From positions 613,254,477 to 613,318,476 of the forward strand of contig NC_081408.1 in NCBI RefSeq assembly GCF_030272615.1: a DNA stretch of 64,000 nt. Direction: 5' to 3'. The notes beneath the pieces were generated by a model that was given only the letters and a program-made list of their open reading frames with translations, was not told the DNA's origin and made no database searches. The position numbers and the translations under genes are program-made. This DNA comes from Cryptomeria japonica (lineage: Eukaryota > Streptophyta > Pinopsida > Cupressales > Cupressaceae). Position 1 is the stretch's first letter, and each line of letters starts with the position of its first letter. Below, one piece after another: positions 34,190-46,441 of the stretch.

Positions 34190-35490
34190 TGTAGACACAT
34201 AAATTTGTCTATTAATTAAATGAATATTAAATATTTATTTAATGACTAAATATTCTTCTATTAATTAAATTGACATTTAATTAATTTACCCTAGCCTATT
34301 CTGCTATTCTCGTTAAATAAATTTAATCAATATATTTAATTACTAACTATAGTCCAAGTTATTAAATAAATCTAATTTATTTAATTCACTCCCCTTCCTT
34401 CTATTTAAATAAATTTAACATTTATTCAAAAAAAAATCAATTTCCCTTTTTAAATAAATCAATATTTATTTAAAAATAACTCATCCACTTGCATTCTCCT
34501 ACAAATGCAAGTTGCAATTTAAATAGATTTTTATTTAAATAAAAACTTATTTACCCACACCCACCTCTTTCTAGATTCTTCTAGATTTCTCTAAACCCCT
34601 TCTAGACTCTTCTAACCCCTCTTAATTTAGCCAAATCCCACTTCTAAATATTTGCACAATCCTAATCCAAGATTAACCCTCAACCCATCATCTCACCCAT
34701 TTAAGACTCTTACAGAGTGATAAATACTTTCCTTATCCAACATTCCAACCCACATGGGTCTTGACCCTTTGGTCAAGGCTTTACCATGGGTAAAATTTGC
34801 ACAAGTGTTTACCTATTGGATAATAACCTTACCCTTGGATAAAAGCTTTATCCAATAACCCAACCCATATGAGGTTACCCTCATGTCTTCTCAAGCATTA
34901 AATGCTCTTTACCTCTCCTATCAATCCATCTCAGATCGACGCTTGTCGTCATCGGATTGGTTTGAAAACCATCACATGGATCATGAATCGGGGAATCCTA
35001 TCCCTCCACAAACTCACTCAATCTTGGCCATTCAATCAACATTTTTTCTTATAAAAGGAGCCCTCACCCTCAAGAAAAATGGAGGGGAAGCATCTTAAGC
35101 ATTTTTACTATACTTGCATAGATACACACGCTTAATATTTTTCATAGTAATATTGTTGTAGGCATTTGCATAGAAATAGGAACTTAGTTCATTAAACCAT
35201 TTTAAATCTCCATTGGCATCCATGCTTTAGTGCTAAAGTTGAGAGCTATATACACTCATTTGGATCTTGGGGAGGAGAGAAACAAGGGATAAGCAACAAA
35301 GGCATCATGGAAGCATCTTAGGGAGACTACTCTTCCTTCTCTTCTTTTATCTTGCTTTCTTTGTATGCTTTTTAATCTTTCTTGATATGTATGTGAAGGA
35401 TTTTGTTTCATTTATTTTAGTTTTGGTTGGAAACTAACATGCTAACAATTGAACCTTGTTTGAGGCCTCAGTCCCTTTTCATGTGCATCA
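34190..35490 (+). repeat. 3' LTR of the Tat element
   Basis: This 1301-bp uninterrupted copy starts TGTAGACACATAAATTTG and ends CATGTGCATCA. A TATA word, TATAAAAG, is at 35050-35057. Comparison with 3544-6182 shows scattered substitutions and small indels, and shows exactly where the solo LTR entered the 5' copy. Confidence 0.94.
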
Positions 35491-35495
35491 TTAGT
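35491..35495. repeat. target-site duplication TTAGT, right copy
   Basis: Exact match to 3539-3543. The sequence beyond (TATCCTTGG) continues the left flank. Confidence 0.9.
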
Positions 35496-36235
35496 TATCC
35501 TTGGAATATGGAAAGAATGAGTAGTTGTAGATTTGTATGAACTGTATGATTCTTCCTTATGCGGAGCTAATTTCTATGTATTGATATAGTATATTGAATC
35601 GTGATGATATCAAAAATGTAAAAGAGATTATGTACTTGTGCCTTGTATTCTTATGTAATAGGACATGATGATGAGGTAGTTGAGGTTATGATCTTGCAAT
35701 GGAATAGGATGTTGCATTCATTGTATGATACATGCTGTAAGAATGATCATTAGGTAGAAAAGAGATGGAGATCTATATGGAATAAAATTTGAAATGGTTA
35801 GCTATGTGCGTCTTTATTGTAGAAATGGTGTTATTAGATAACCTTGTTATAAATAATCTCATTTGGAAAGTAACTAGTATTTGTTGTGTAGACTTGATTA
35901 TGGTTGTGTATATGTTATCTTGACAGGAAGTATGATGAAATTAAGAAAGGAATTGGAATTGATTATATGTCGATAGTGCTATTTGGATTCATATTGAGAT
36001 AGATGGTTAGTAAAGATATGGGAATTAGAAACACTTGGAATTGATGTTTTAAAATGAGCTTAGAGAGTTACTGGGATATGAGAGGATAAGTGTTTGAAAT
36101 AAATGATTCTCGGGGTAAGAGAGATAGTAATGTAATTGTTATAACTAGCAATTGTAGGGGGAGTACCTGCAACAGGAGGCCGATAGATTTGATTGTAAAG
36201 GGATTATAACATTACAAGGAGGGTTTTTGTAGAAG
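35496..36235. other. AT-rich flank, continuation of 1-3538
   Basis: No open frame or domain. Its texture matches the sequence before 3539 (GA-, TG- and AT-rich, few C). It ends about where the left inverted arm of the Helitron region begins. A Helitron-like CTAG preceded by A is at 36144-36148, but I could not confirm a terminal hairpin. Confidence 0.5.
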
Positions 36236-37290
36236 CATCATAATGAGAGAATGTAATAAAATTAAAATTGAATAATTTTATTGATATATAGTATATAGTA
36301 TTGGCACTGTACAAAAACCAACCAATGTTTATAGTTGTTCCCAAAATAAGAAGTTGACCACCCACCATCCCCATGCTGCTGAATGCAACATGATGTACAG
36401 AAAGAAAGTGTCATGAAGAGTAATTTTTACAACAGAATGAAAGTGCTATAAAGAGTACTTATTATAAATGGTTTGTATTGTAGACTGTATTAATCCCAAC
36501 CAATAGTATTTGTTGGACCTAGAAAACTTTTGTTATCCACCCTCCATCCCCCATGCTAGTAACGTTAGCATGTTATACAACCTTTGTTGATATCCATTTG
36601 ATGTATATCATCTTAAACCTGTGAGAAATAAATTGTATTAGGACCTCACTTTGGAGGAACTCAAAAAATGAACACTAATAAAACACAAAGGCATTTACCT
36701 TGCAGAGTAAAAGGCTTCACAACAACAAAGTGGCAAATCACAAAAAAACCTACCAATATGCAAAAACCCTACAAATTAACGGCATTAAGTAACACTCACA
36801 AAGAAAGACCTTGAAAGGTATAAGCACTCACCAACTGCAAACTAAACCCATTAAAACAGAAAGAAGTTTAGTTTGCAAATAAACAAGAAAACATATGCAT
36901 TTACCTTGCAGAGTATCAAAGATGACGGCAACGAAAAGCAATTACGGTTAGATGATGAGTATATTTATACAGGTCACATACCTTCAGAGTAATGACATTA
37001 TAGTGTTGGATGTTGATCACCACCGAAACATTAAATGTAAAAGCAGTGGCAACTTGGAAATGTTAATGCATCATAATGAGAGTATGTAATTAAAGTCAAA
37101 TTGATTAATTTTATTGATATATAGTATATAGTATTGGCACTATACAAAACCCAAGCAATGTTTATAGTTGTTCCCAAAATAAGAAGTTGACCACAAAGAG
37201 AACTTATTATAAATTGTTTGTATTGTAGACATGAATATCCATTTGATGTATATCATCTTAAACCTGTGAGAAATAAATTGTATTAGGAAA
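36236..37290 (-). repeat. left inverted arm (modules A-B-A')
   Basis: Three blocks can be seen. A (36236-36640) starts CATCATAATGAGAG and ends CTGTGAGAAATAAATTG. B (36641-37065) runs from CCTCACTTTGGAGGAA to AGTGGCAACTTGG. A' (37066-37290) repeats A in shortened form. The reverse complement of B plus A' matches 60890-61968 with indels, and A matches 60890-61330 as well. No coding frame is present. Confidence 0.85.
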
Positions 37291-37855
37291 TTGTAATTGT
37301 ATGAAGATTTTCTTGTGAGTAATAAATTGTATTAGGAAATTGCAAATGTATGTAACACTTGTAGAATATACATAATATTAATTGAAGGTACTTACATTTT
37401 TTACTGATGTTGTATTTGGTTAATGTGCTTGTTTTGGTTTGTAGGTTGCTTTGTTGCCTGCCATTTGATACCTGTGAGAAATAACATTGTATCAGAAAAG
37501 TTAAAGTGTTTTAAATTGTAAAGTTTGTCTTTGGTAGTGGTTCTGCAATCTGCAAAGTATACAGACAGTAGAAATAGAAGTTAGTATCATTGATTGTAAA
37601 AGTTAGAGTTATTTGCATACCCTTGTAGGTTCCGTTGTTTGAACTGGTGTCTTCATTGATTCCCTGCAAGTACAAGAAGACCTGTTCTATCAGAGTATTT
37701 TCACATCCAAGAGCCTCATTCAATTTCAATTCAATCTAATATTGGTTACATTTGATATTGATCTTGCAAGGTATGAATATTGTAATGCCTTGAAATGATT
37801 GAGAGAAAATATATGGTATGTAAAATCACAATGAAGTTGTGTTTACAGTACCTAT
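37291..37855 (-). other. 3' flank of the RepHel gene
   Basis: Non-coding sequence between the RepHel stop and the left arm. The word CTGTGAGAAATAA from module A recurs near 37472, and a variant (CTTGTGAGTAATAA) is near 37312, so the region is built from arm fragments. No domain is seen in the small frame at 37511-37729. Confidence 0.5.
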
Positions 37856-38661
37856 TTATGTTTGTTTTGTAAGTAATTTTCTTTTGTGATCTGGGAAAGC
37901 TTCAGCAAATGAGCTTCTTTTTTTTTTTCTTAGAATGGTTGATGCAGCACCTTGCAACCTTGAGTACCTTTTGTAGGTGAAAGTCGGGTGAATCCACAAG
38001 TGGTTAATTGGTTTCACTCTAGAAAGCACTGTAAATGTAAGGCCTTGTTTCTCTGTTTTGCCAATGTCAACTGTTGCAAAGTCTAGTGTCAGAACATGTG
38101 ATTTGTGAATAGTAATACCCCATGCCATTGTTAATGGAATTTGTGTGCGGTTTCCCCTAGCAATTGCTGATATGGGAACATGTTTTGGATTTGCTAGATC
38201 CCATGATGGGCCAGTATAATGTTGGAAGAGGACCACCACATATTTTGGTAGATCGGGTGGCTTAGAACCTGCATCGTAGACAATCATTTTGATTTGACCC
38301 AAAGCACCATTGACAAGCCCAACTTTTATCCATAAATTTGCAATAAGCATTACTTCCTAGTCTATAGAAAGAATGATTTCAAATGATAGTTGTTCTTCTT
38401 GGTGTGTTTGTTTATCTTTTTGGCATGCAATGATTACTGTTGCACATGTAATGGGTGAGTGCAATTGTTTCAACAATTTAATGTTGTGTGCATTTGAAGC
38501 TATTTTTGTTGCAAACAAATGTTTCTGTTGGTTGAAGTGGTTGTTCTGATCAAGTGTCAAAGCATGGGTTGACCGCATCTGTAGGCTTTCCCAGTCTATT
38601 TGCAATGGCGTTGTGTTGCGTATATTAAGCAAAATCTCACGGAATTGCATCTGGGAGGGGC
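37856..38661 (-). pseudogene. RepHel C-terminal PIF1-type helicase
   Basis: This is the end of the Helitron transposase's helicase. The part 38650-38357 (QMQFREILLNIRNTTPLQIDW) is the segment that normally follows FRQQG in Helitron helicases. An in-frame TAG at about 38355 separates it from EVMLIANLWIKVGLVNGALG, LTMAWGITIHKS (motif V, normally A-x-T-I-H-K-S-Q/H-G) and FTVLSRV (motif VI, normally V-x-x-S-R). The tail SFAEAFPDHKRKLLTKQT ends at 37856. The first codons adjoin the copia insertion, whose other side is at 50350. Confidence 0.9.
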
Positions 38662-40054
38662 TGATGAATAATGATGAACAACAAATACCCTAACTGGTAC
38701 TGAGATGGGGGGGGTGAATCAGTACATACAAAAAATTCTCAGCAACTTATCAAGTTAAAACAATGCTAATCGGTTGTCTTCATCACTGAACTTAACTATG
38801 GCAATACCGGTTAAACACAGTAAGAGTTCAGACAACAAAACCATTAAAACTGAATACTTCAAATAACATTCAATACTTGATAACTACTTCACCAATATAC
38901 TCATGCATGTGTTGTATCAATAATACCATAACCATTAGCTTTGCATGCATATTCACCTAAACAAAGACTGCTTAAACATCACATGAAAAACGCACAACTC
39001 ATGACACACATTTTTCACATGGAAACCCAAATGGGAAAAAACATGGTGGGGATGAATACCCACAAGCTTGTTTTTGAACTCTTTTGAAGTTCGCTCTGTT
39101 AGGAGCCTAGTCCGGTTAAAGACTTTACAATAAGGTTCTGTTAGGAACCGATCCTGTTAAAGATCACTCCGTTAAGGGATGGCTATATACCTTGTTAGAG
39201 GTTACCTTGCTAGAGGATTTGAATAACTCAATGATCTTGAGTCACCTGATTAGAGGATTTACAATAAGCCTATTAAAGCTACCCGACAAAGGGATTTTCC
39301 TACTGTTGAAATGGTTAGAAGACAATAGGTAAAGCTCTGATTTGATAACAACACTACATGCTAAGGTAGATCCTTTTTAGCTCCTCTACTGGTCTAGCAA
39401 GTATCTCATCAGTAAGATACAAAACAAAACATTTTCCAACACTTACAATATCAAAACTCATTGACCTTATAGACAACAATTAGGTCGGTAGTATAAACCG
39501 TAAACCCTAAACATTTTAGGTTTACAATTACAAGCGGTCCAATCCTAACCGTTCAAACACTTTTGGATAGAATAAAACAATCTCAAACAGATCACAAGTC
39601 ATTCTGCATCGTCCATTCTTTACTGCACATGGAAATCAGTAACCCATCACGCTCTCTTCACATACCGCTAAGAAGAATGTTCATTCCCGAGGTAGACATT
39701 TAATGCAATCCATCTTCCCATGCAAGATCCTCAAGGAAATCCTTCACGTGCACAAAACTGACATGGCATCTCGGTCTCATCCTTATTTCTTAGCTAACTC
39801 ATAACATATTGTCACCGGTTGCATCACACAAGCTAGATTGCCAAACCGGAAACCCTAGAGTTGAGACTACCAACCGGTAGTCACACTTAGTGAAACCTTA
39901 ACATCGGTCCACTTCATCCCTTCATACAGGTTCTCCAACTTGAACATCAATAAAAACTTCTTCCAATATTCATACCGGTTCACCTGCACTTATTGACATC
40001 AATGACAACATACATTATCATAATATCATCATACCGGTTCATCATATGCCAACA
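38662..40054 (-). repeat. 3' LTR of copia 2
   Basis: On the + strand it runs from TGATGAATAATGATGAACAA to CATATGCCAACA. It lacks two short stretches present in the other LTR (near 49457 and 49670), which explains its 40-bp shorter length. Confidence 0.93.
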
Positions 40055-40068
40055 ATCTCCCCTTTTGG
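40055..40068 (-). other. polypurine tract of copia 2
   Basis: On the - strand this reads CCAAAAGGGGAGAT, directly before the 3' LTR start TGTTGGCATATG. It is the same design as in copia 1. Confidence 0.75.
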
Positions 40069-40357
40069 AATTCATGGCAATACTCAGTGTAGCATTGCAA
40101 CTATATAAAAAAAACATAGACCAATGTAACTATAACATATATCTTCATTATCAGATGTGTTCTCCCCCATACAATTGATATCTTCTCCCATATCATACAT
40201 CATCAGATATCTTTGCCCCATTTGACAACAATGCCAAAGTGGAGGCACAAGCTTCCATTCTCCACTTTGTTGCTCCCCCTATGGAGTAGCATCCTTCAAC
40301 ACATTAATCTTGAAAGATTTGGCACTGTAGTGCCTGACTGATGTGGAGCACAAAACT
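40069..40357 (-). other. copia 2 region between RNase H and PPT
   Basis: Non-coding 3' leader of the element, with extra purine runs on the - strand near 40160-40280 (for example the complements of TCTCCCCCATAC and CTCCCCCTATGG). No gene is seen. Confidence 0.5.
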
Positions 40358-41095
40358 TTAGTTTACTTCATGAAGGGGTAGAACCCCTAATTTACTTCTC
40401 AAATAGGTAAATGTAGTCTTCGGTAAGGGCTTAGTGAATATGTCTACTAGTTGCTTCTTACTGGAAACATGTTCTAATACAACCTCTTTGTTTTGAACCT
40501 TTTCTCTCAAGAAATGATACTTGAGCTCAATGTGCTTAGTCCTAGCATGCAATACCAAATTCTTGGAAATATTGATTGCACTAGTATTGTCACAGAATAT
40601 ACTCATCGGTTCATATATGGGTACTTTGAAACCATCCAATACATGTTTCATCCAGATTGCTTGAGTGCAGTTCATAAATATTGCCACATACTCCGCTTCA
40701 GCTGTAGACTGGGAAATACAACTCTGCTTCTTACTCGTCCATGAGACTAGTTTTCCACCAAGAAAGAACACTCCACCGGTTGTGCTCTTTCAATCGTCCA
40801 CATTACCTGCCCAATCTGCATCGGTAAATACTTTGAGATTAAAATCACCATTGTATGGATACCACAATCCATAACCAATTGTCCCTTTCAGGTATCTAAG
40901 AATCCTCTTGACTGCTACCAAGTGGGATTCTCTTGGACTTTTCTGAAAACGGGCCACAATGCCCATTGCATGACCAATATCTGGTCTGCTGTGTACCACA
41001 TAATGCAACTTACCGTTCATTGATTGATACTCCTTCTCATTCACCAATGGTGAATCATCTTCCTTAGTCAATTTACAGTCGGTCACCATTGGTGT
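40358..41095 (-). pseudogene. copia 2 RNase H and end of RT
   Basis: From 41089 the - strand reads MVTDCKLTKEDDSPLVNEKEYQSM, SRPDIGHAMGIVARF, RILRYLKGTIGYGLWY and FTDADWAGN (first catalytic Asp). A frame change leads to LVSWTSKKQSCISQSTAEAEYVA (Glu), IFCDNTSAINISKN (Asp), RTKHIELKYHFLREKV and DIFTKPLPKTTFTYLRSKLG, ending at 40358. All RNase H acidic residues are present. The start of this part is cut from the rest of RT by the insertion at 41096. Confidence 0.9.
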
Positions 41096-44000
41096 TGTTG
41101 GACCCTTAAAAATTAAAATTTTTAAGGTTCCAGATTCATACTAGGAAGCAAATCTCTATCTGCAATTATTTAGATCAAGTATCTATTCCACTCCAAGTTC
41201 CCTGCAACTTACTTTGATGCATGAACAAGGTGGTCGATTTCCAAGTATGTATATGGTTGCAAATACGGAATCAAGCCAGGTACGCCTTTTTGAACCATAA
41301 CTTCTTCTCATCTGAACTCTATTATGTCAAATTAATTATTCCTCTATATTTTATGTATATATGAGGACCTATGTTTCAAATTTCGAATTCATACGATATC
41401 GTTTGATATGTTTTATGAGGCTAATCTAAATACAATTTCTTCAAATTTGCAATACACAATTTCAAATTTTTGTCAAAATGATTGTAGTAGAATACTAATA
41501 AACTTCCTTTTGCAGGAGTATCACGCTGAATGAATTATGAAAGCCATTTTATTTATATTTTATAATTATTTTTCTTGAGTATAATATTAATTAGGAAGTG
41601 TTTAATTTTGAATATTATATTTTTCCTCCAATTAATATTATAGTATTTAAATTATTTGTGTTACATGAAATTATATGATGCTTTTAAAACTAACACAATT
41701 TTTGAGCTTGTATAATGTGTAGGATTATTACAAAAAAGAAATAAAAGATTTTACGTTTGAGCAAATCAAATGATCAAATACTTTATAGTTGATAGAAGGA
41801 AAAAAGTTTTTATCTCAAAAGGTGAAATATTAAATCATTTTTTTAAAAATAAATGATTGGGATACATTGGGGCCCGAAGAGTAAAAGCCATCGAGTATCG
41901 GCATAGGCATTTGAGAGCCCTCCTGATCCCTGATAGGGCGGCCATTGTTGTACAACGGGTTGACAATGAACAATATATTCATTAATAAACAACATATACA
42001 TGTTTCCTTAATAACCTATTGAGTGCTCAAGCTGAAGTATTATATATACATAATGTTGTGAGCTTTTACAGCACCTCAGCAAGAAAATGATTGGGGTGAT
42101 GACAAGTAGCAGTGAACTGTTAAGTATATGCGATCTTCATACATAATCAAGTAAGCTCAGCAAATATTAGAGAAGTGGAGAGGCTATGATGAGAAGTATC
42201 ACCAACAACAGCAAAAGTTCATTCACGTTTTTGCAGTTCAGGCCATTTTTTGGGCTTGAATATGAGTTTTAAATGGTGATTTTTGTCTCTCAACAGAGGC
42301 CCAAACCATCCACCCTACCTTGAAGGCCATTTTTACAAGATTTTTGATATTTTTGGAGTGCCAGATGTTACACATGGGAAAAATTAAATTTCTAGGCACA
42401 TTAAGGAGCACGAAGTATATCTTAAGCAAGTATATTTTTGATTTACAATAAGATTACATTCTGCATATAAATGATTTTAAAATAAAATATATTTTTATAA
42501 AAAGGTAGGGAGAGGGAGTTGAACACTCAACCTCTCAACCTGACCTTCCTAACTACCCATACCTACCCTCCCCTTTTACCAATTGCTCTATTGTATTACT
42601 TGAAAATGTTTGTTAGGGGAAATTACTATGGATAATAATTTGCAAATATTTCCACAAGATTTTAATTTATTAAAGTAATCTTGAAATGTGGAAATACATT
42701 TTTAAATATGTGACTTAAATAAATTATTTTTACCCTAAAACATTGGTAAAATATATATTAAGGTAAAATGTTATTTCATATAAATGGATCTTATTTTGAA
42801 AAATGTTTCAAAGGTGTGAAATGCTTCAAATCACAAGTGGAGATAATAAAAAGCATTTGTTTATTTAAGTGGATTTTTAATCTTTTCATATGCATATTAT
42901 TCGCCCTAGAGTTAATAAATTAAATAATTTATATTAGGGTAAACCATCTTATCATGTAGTTAATGGTTTGATTGGTTTGTTGCAAGTATGCATCCCATGT
43001 GCTAAATTATTTCCAACCAAATTGAGTTTGCCTTCAAGATGAAAATCTATTCTGAAATATTTGCCAAGGTAATGTATTTTTATCAAGCGAGGGTAGGTAT
43101 GTTTTAATCATTTGCTTTTGATTTATTATTTTAAAGGTAAAATTAATTTCAAGAGGTTATTATGGCAAATTCTTTGTTACTTTGGAAATTATTCAAGTGA
43201 AAGTAAAAACACTCTCAAATCTTTAATATCCTTATTTGAATGTTTACTCAAGAAGTTTCCATTTACTTTTGGAGTTTTATTTTAATATCATATTTTATTA
43301 GAAATATTTTACCCTAATTGTGTGCAAAGATCATATGTCTCTTTAGGGGGAAAATATTTTTATCTGCATGGGGAAAATATTATCAATGATTTTATTAAAT
43401 ATATCCCTATGAAATAGGAACATATGACCTATCAAGCTAGTTGATTTTTTTATATTTTGTGCAAGATACTATAGGCAAAAATTATATTTCTTAAAATTAT
43501 ATTTCTTGGGTGCATATTAACAGGAAGTATCCCTTACTGAAGACATTTAATTTAATGTTTTGATATTATAATTTGATGATTTTCAGGAGCACCTTGGCAA
43601 AAGAAATCTTGTTTACAACATTTGATAGGATAATAATAGTTTTCAATATTATCTTTTGAAATTACCTTTTGAGAGGTTATAAAGGGATATATTTTATCAC
43701 AAAGAAAGTTATATTTTATAAGTTCTTTTACCATAGTTAATTCTTTAATTTGATGACCTAATAAATTTTCGCATTTTGATATTATCATTTGATCATTTAT
43801 ATTTTTCACCCTAAGTGAATAAAATGGAACATGTATATATTAGGGTTGATTTTATGCAAGATCAAAGAATGATTATTATTATTTTGGAGAAAATGTACTT
43901 TTACCATAAGTAAAATGATGAAAAGCATTTATTTATTTAAGTGATCCTTCCATACACATATTATTTTCAACCTAGGTAAATAATTTGAACATATTCATTA

Positions 44001-45457
44001 GGGTGAGTCATTTAATGCTTGATTGGTTTTTGCAAAGGTTACTTTATATGATATAATATTTCCAACCCAAATTAAAGATTACCAAAAGGTGAGAAAGTAT
44101 TGTAACATTATCGGAAGGGAAGCATTTTCTTTTACTTACTGTACAAAATCTTTTACCTTATGTTATTTAATAAAAACTATTATTGGAATAAATGTTTACA
44201 AGTATTTAATACTTTGATTTAAGTGAATTGTTGTAAATAAGTATTTTACATAGGGTAAAATGATTATTGCCTAATCTAAAGTGGAATATATTTAATCTTT
44301 AATTTAATAAGGGATTTGATTGGTTTATTTTATGTGTAGGAGATATTGAATATTTACGGGAAGTATTATCAAAGCGGAGGATAAAGGATATATTATTGAA
44401 GCTTTATTTAGTGTGTATTTTAGGGATTCAAATGTAATTATCTTTGTAAACCAAAGGGTGTGTCCTTTGGAAAAACAATTGTCTATAACTCCCTCCTGTA
44501 TGCGAAAGGGTGTGTCCTTTCACATATGTTTTTTGGATCAAGTATTTATAGGTAGTCTTTTTCAATTAAAAAAAAGGAGAAGACAATTCACAATCTGTCA
44601 GGCTGCCAGTAAGGGCTATGGGATGTTTGTATTGGAGAAGTCTGTAGGAATGGAAGTATCATTTTGAGCAATCACTGTGTAATGGAGTATCTGTAAGTGT
44701 AGCTATTGTATGCATTCATTCTCCAAAAATTAATATACAAGATTCGTTGTTTCAATTTCAGAATTCGTGTATACTTTTGTGTTGATGAATTTCATTTTAT
44801 TCTCTTGATAAATTTGATAAAGGGTTTAATACAGTGTGCCACCACAAGCTGTTATAATTGAATATAAGATTGGCTTCTTCATGTTCTTATAGCACTTATT
44901 GGAACCTCTGTATTGATGGTCTTGTGTTTACAAGTTACCTTAAAACTGTCTCAAGAGTCTGATCAAATTGTTTGTCCACAAAGTATCATGTATATTCTTG
45001 GATAGAGGCACTGGTCTGTTATTCATTTCTGAGATTTTGATTTGTATGCATAAGGTCCTTACAGAGAAACATTCTTCCATATCCTATTTGAATTAATCCT
45101 TGCAGATTTCATTCAAGTCCTGAAAGCATTTCATTTTCAATATACAATATCTTTAACATACACTTTTATTCATATTTAGTTTTCAATTTTCAAAGTATTC
45201 AACTAAAGCACATGATATAGCATAGTTGCAGAACACTAATTTGCCAGTTATGTAAACTTGCTTAGAGGCTTAAATCCACATTTAAATAACTCTTTTGTGC
45301 TTGAGAGGAAAGGGTACACCCGCCTTGGTCTTGTGGAGCCTGAAGTACAGAGGGATTTGGTCTTCGACCATCCCTATTCGTTGGCCAAGGCTGATTGGAT
45401 TTCCTAAGGATTTGGCAAGTCTTTGGGTTTTCCAATCTGCGGTTTTGGGCACCAATA
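41096..45457. mobile_element. 4.36-kb insertion in copia 2, probable long solo LTR
   Basis: The block starts TGTTGGACCC and ends CACCAATA, flanked by perfect GGTGT duplications (41091-41095 and 45458-45462). The ends are near-inverse (TGTTGG and CCAATA); the right end fits CCAACA with one C-to-T change. The 5-bp duplication and TG..CA-type ends fit an LTR element. No PBS, PPT, internal LTR pair or domain was found. The small frame at 45282-45498 merely spans the junction. A solo LTR of an unusually long-LTR family is the simplest reading, and a non-coding insertion of another type remains possible. Confidence 0.7.
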
Positions 45458-46400
45458 GGTGTACCAATCGGTTTTCTCTCCATGCCAAAGGTCTTCAATA
45501 CCTCTTTGACATACTTGGACTAGGTAATATAGATACCCTCTTTCATCTGTTGAATCTGTAGATCAATGAATAACTTTATCTCTCCAATTAGAGACATCTC
45601 AAACTCTTTCTTTATTTTATCTGCAAATGCATGGCTCATTTCATCATCTCCTCCAAAGATTATGTCATCTACAAACACTTCACAGATCAGAATCTGATCA
45701 CCTTCATAATTCAGGTAGATGTTGTTGTCCTCACTAGTTCTCTCAAATCCCATCTTCACAAGATGAGAGTGTAACCATTCATACCGTGCCCTTGGTGCTT
45801 GTTTCAATCCATACAGGGCCTTGTGTAATATACACACCATGTTACTATCTTCTGATAAGGCAAACCCATCCGGTTGCTCAATATACACTTCCTCTTCTAG
45901 GATTCCATTCAAGAATGCAAACTTCACATCCATCTGGTATACCTTGAATCCCTTAAATGTTTCAATGCAAGTAGCATTCAAACACCTTCCAGTCTAGCCA
46001 CTGGGACAAAGGTTTCTCCATAGTCTTCTCCCTCTTCCCGAGCATATCCCTTACATACAAGTCTTGCCTTGTTGCTTACAACTATGCCTTCTTCGTTCAG
46101 CTTATTCCTGAAGACTCATTTGGTACCTATGACATTCTTGTGTTCCGGTCTGGGTACCAAAGACCATGTTGCATTCTTTTCTATCTGGTCCAACTCCTCT
46201 TCCATTGCCTTAATCCAATCTTCATCTATAAGTACCTCTCTAGTGGACTTAGGCTCAAATTCAAAAATCATCCAAGAGTTTTCTTTCACCTTTCTTCTTG
46301 TGAGTATCCCTGCATCTTTATTTCCTATGATCTGCTTCGGATCATGATGTAGTTTCACATACCTAGGAATGACTCTAGCTGGTTCTGCTTGCTTTTTGTC
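45458..46400 (-). pseudogene. copia 2 reverse transcriptase, main part
   Basis: The N-terminal part reads ATWSLVPRPEHKNVIGTK (about 46190-46116). After a frame change come [12 protein letters not shown]-like residues, then from 45981 [56 protein letters not shown] and the catalytic box [11 protein letters not shown] (Tyr to Phe, aspartates kept). It runs to FGMERKPIGTP at the insertion junction at 45458. The missing C-terminal part continues at 41095. Confidence 0.88.
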
Positions 46401-46441
46401 TTCTTCTTCTTCTTCTTCTTCTTCTTCTTCTTCTTCTTCTC
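46396..46441 (-). repeat. poly-glutamate (CTT/AAG) trinucleotide run
   Basis: A (TTC)n run on + encodes about 15 consecutive Glu residues on - within the IN-RT linker frame 46550-46116. It lies in a linker already rich in Glu, so it is likely a slippage expansion of a tolerated acidic segment. Confidence 0.8.

Larger units (their letters stand above)
3544..35490 (+). mobile_element. Tat-like Ty3/gypsy LTR retrotransposon, heavily nested and decayed
   Basis: Paired LTRs begin TGTAGACACATAAAT and end GTGCATCA, with matching TTAGT duplications outside. Between them on the + strand come a PBS, a leader of over 3 kb, gag, protease, a G-patch segment, RT/RNase H, a second RNase H, integrase and a polypurine tract before the 3' LTR. 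The second RNase H places it in the Tat (Tat/Ogre/Retand) group. The span is inflated by nested insertions at 4626-5944, 12624-20899 and 21614-28699; without them the element would be about 15 kb. Coding frames carry many stops and lost catalytic residues, so it is defective. Confidence 0.93.

Noticed and set aside
36144-36148. A followed by CTAG as the possible 3' end of the Helitron (- strand CTAG/T)
   Set aside because: The only nearby palindrome (CCTGCAACAGG, 36164-36174) gives a 4-bp stem, too weak for a typical Helitron terminal hairpin, and a matching 5' TC end was not found.
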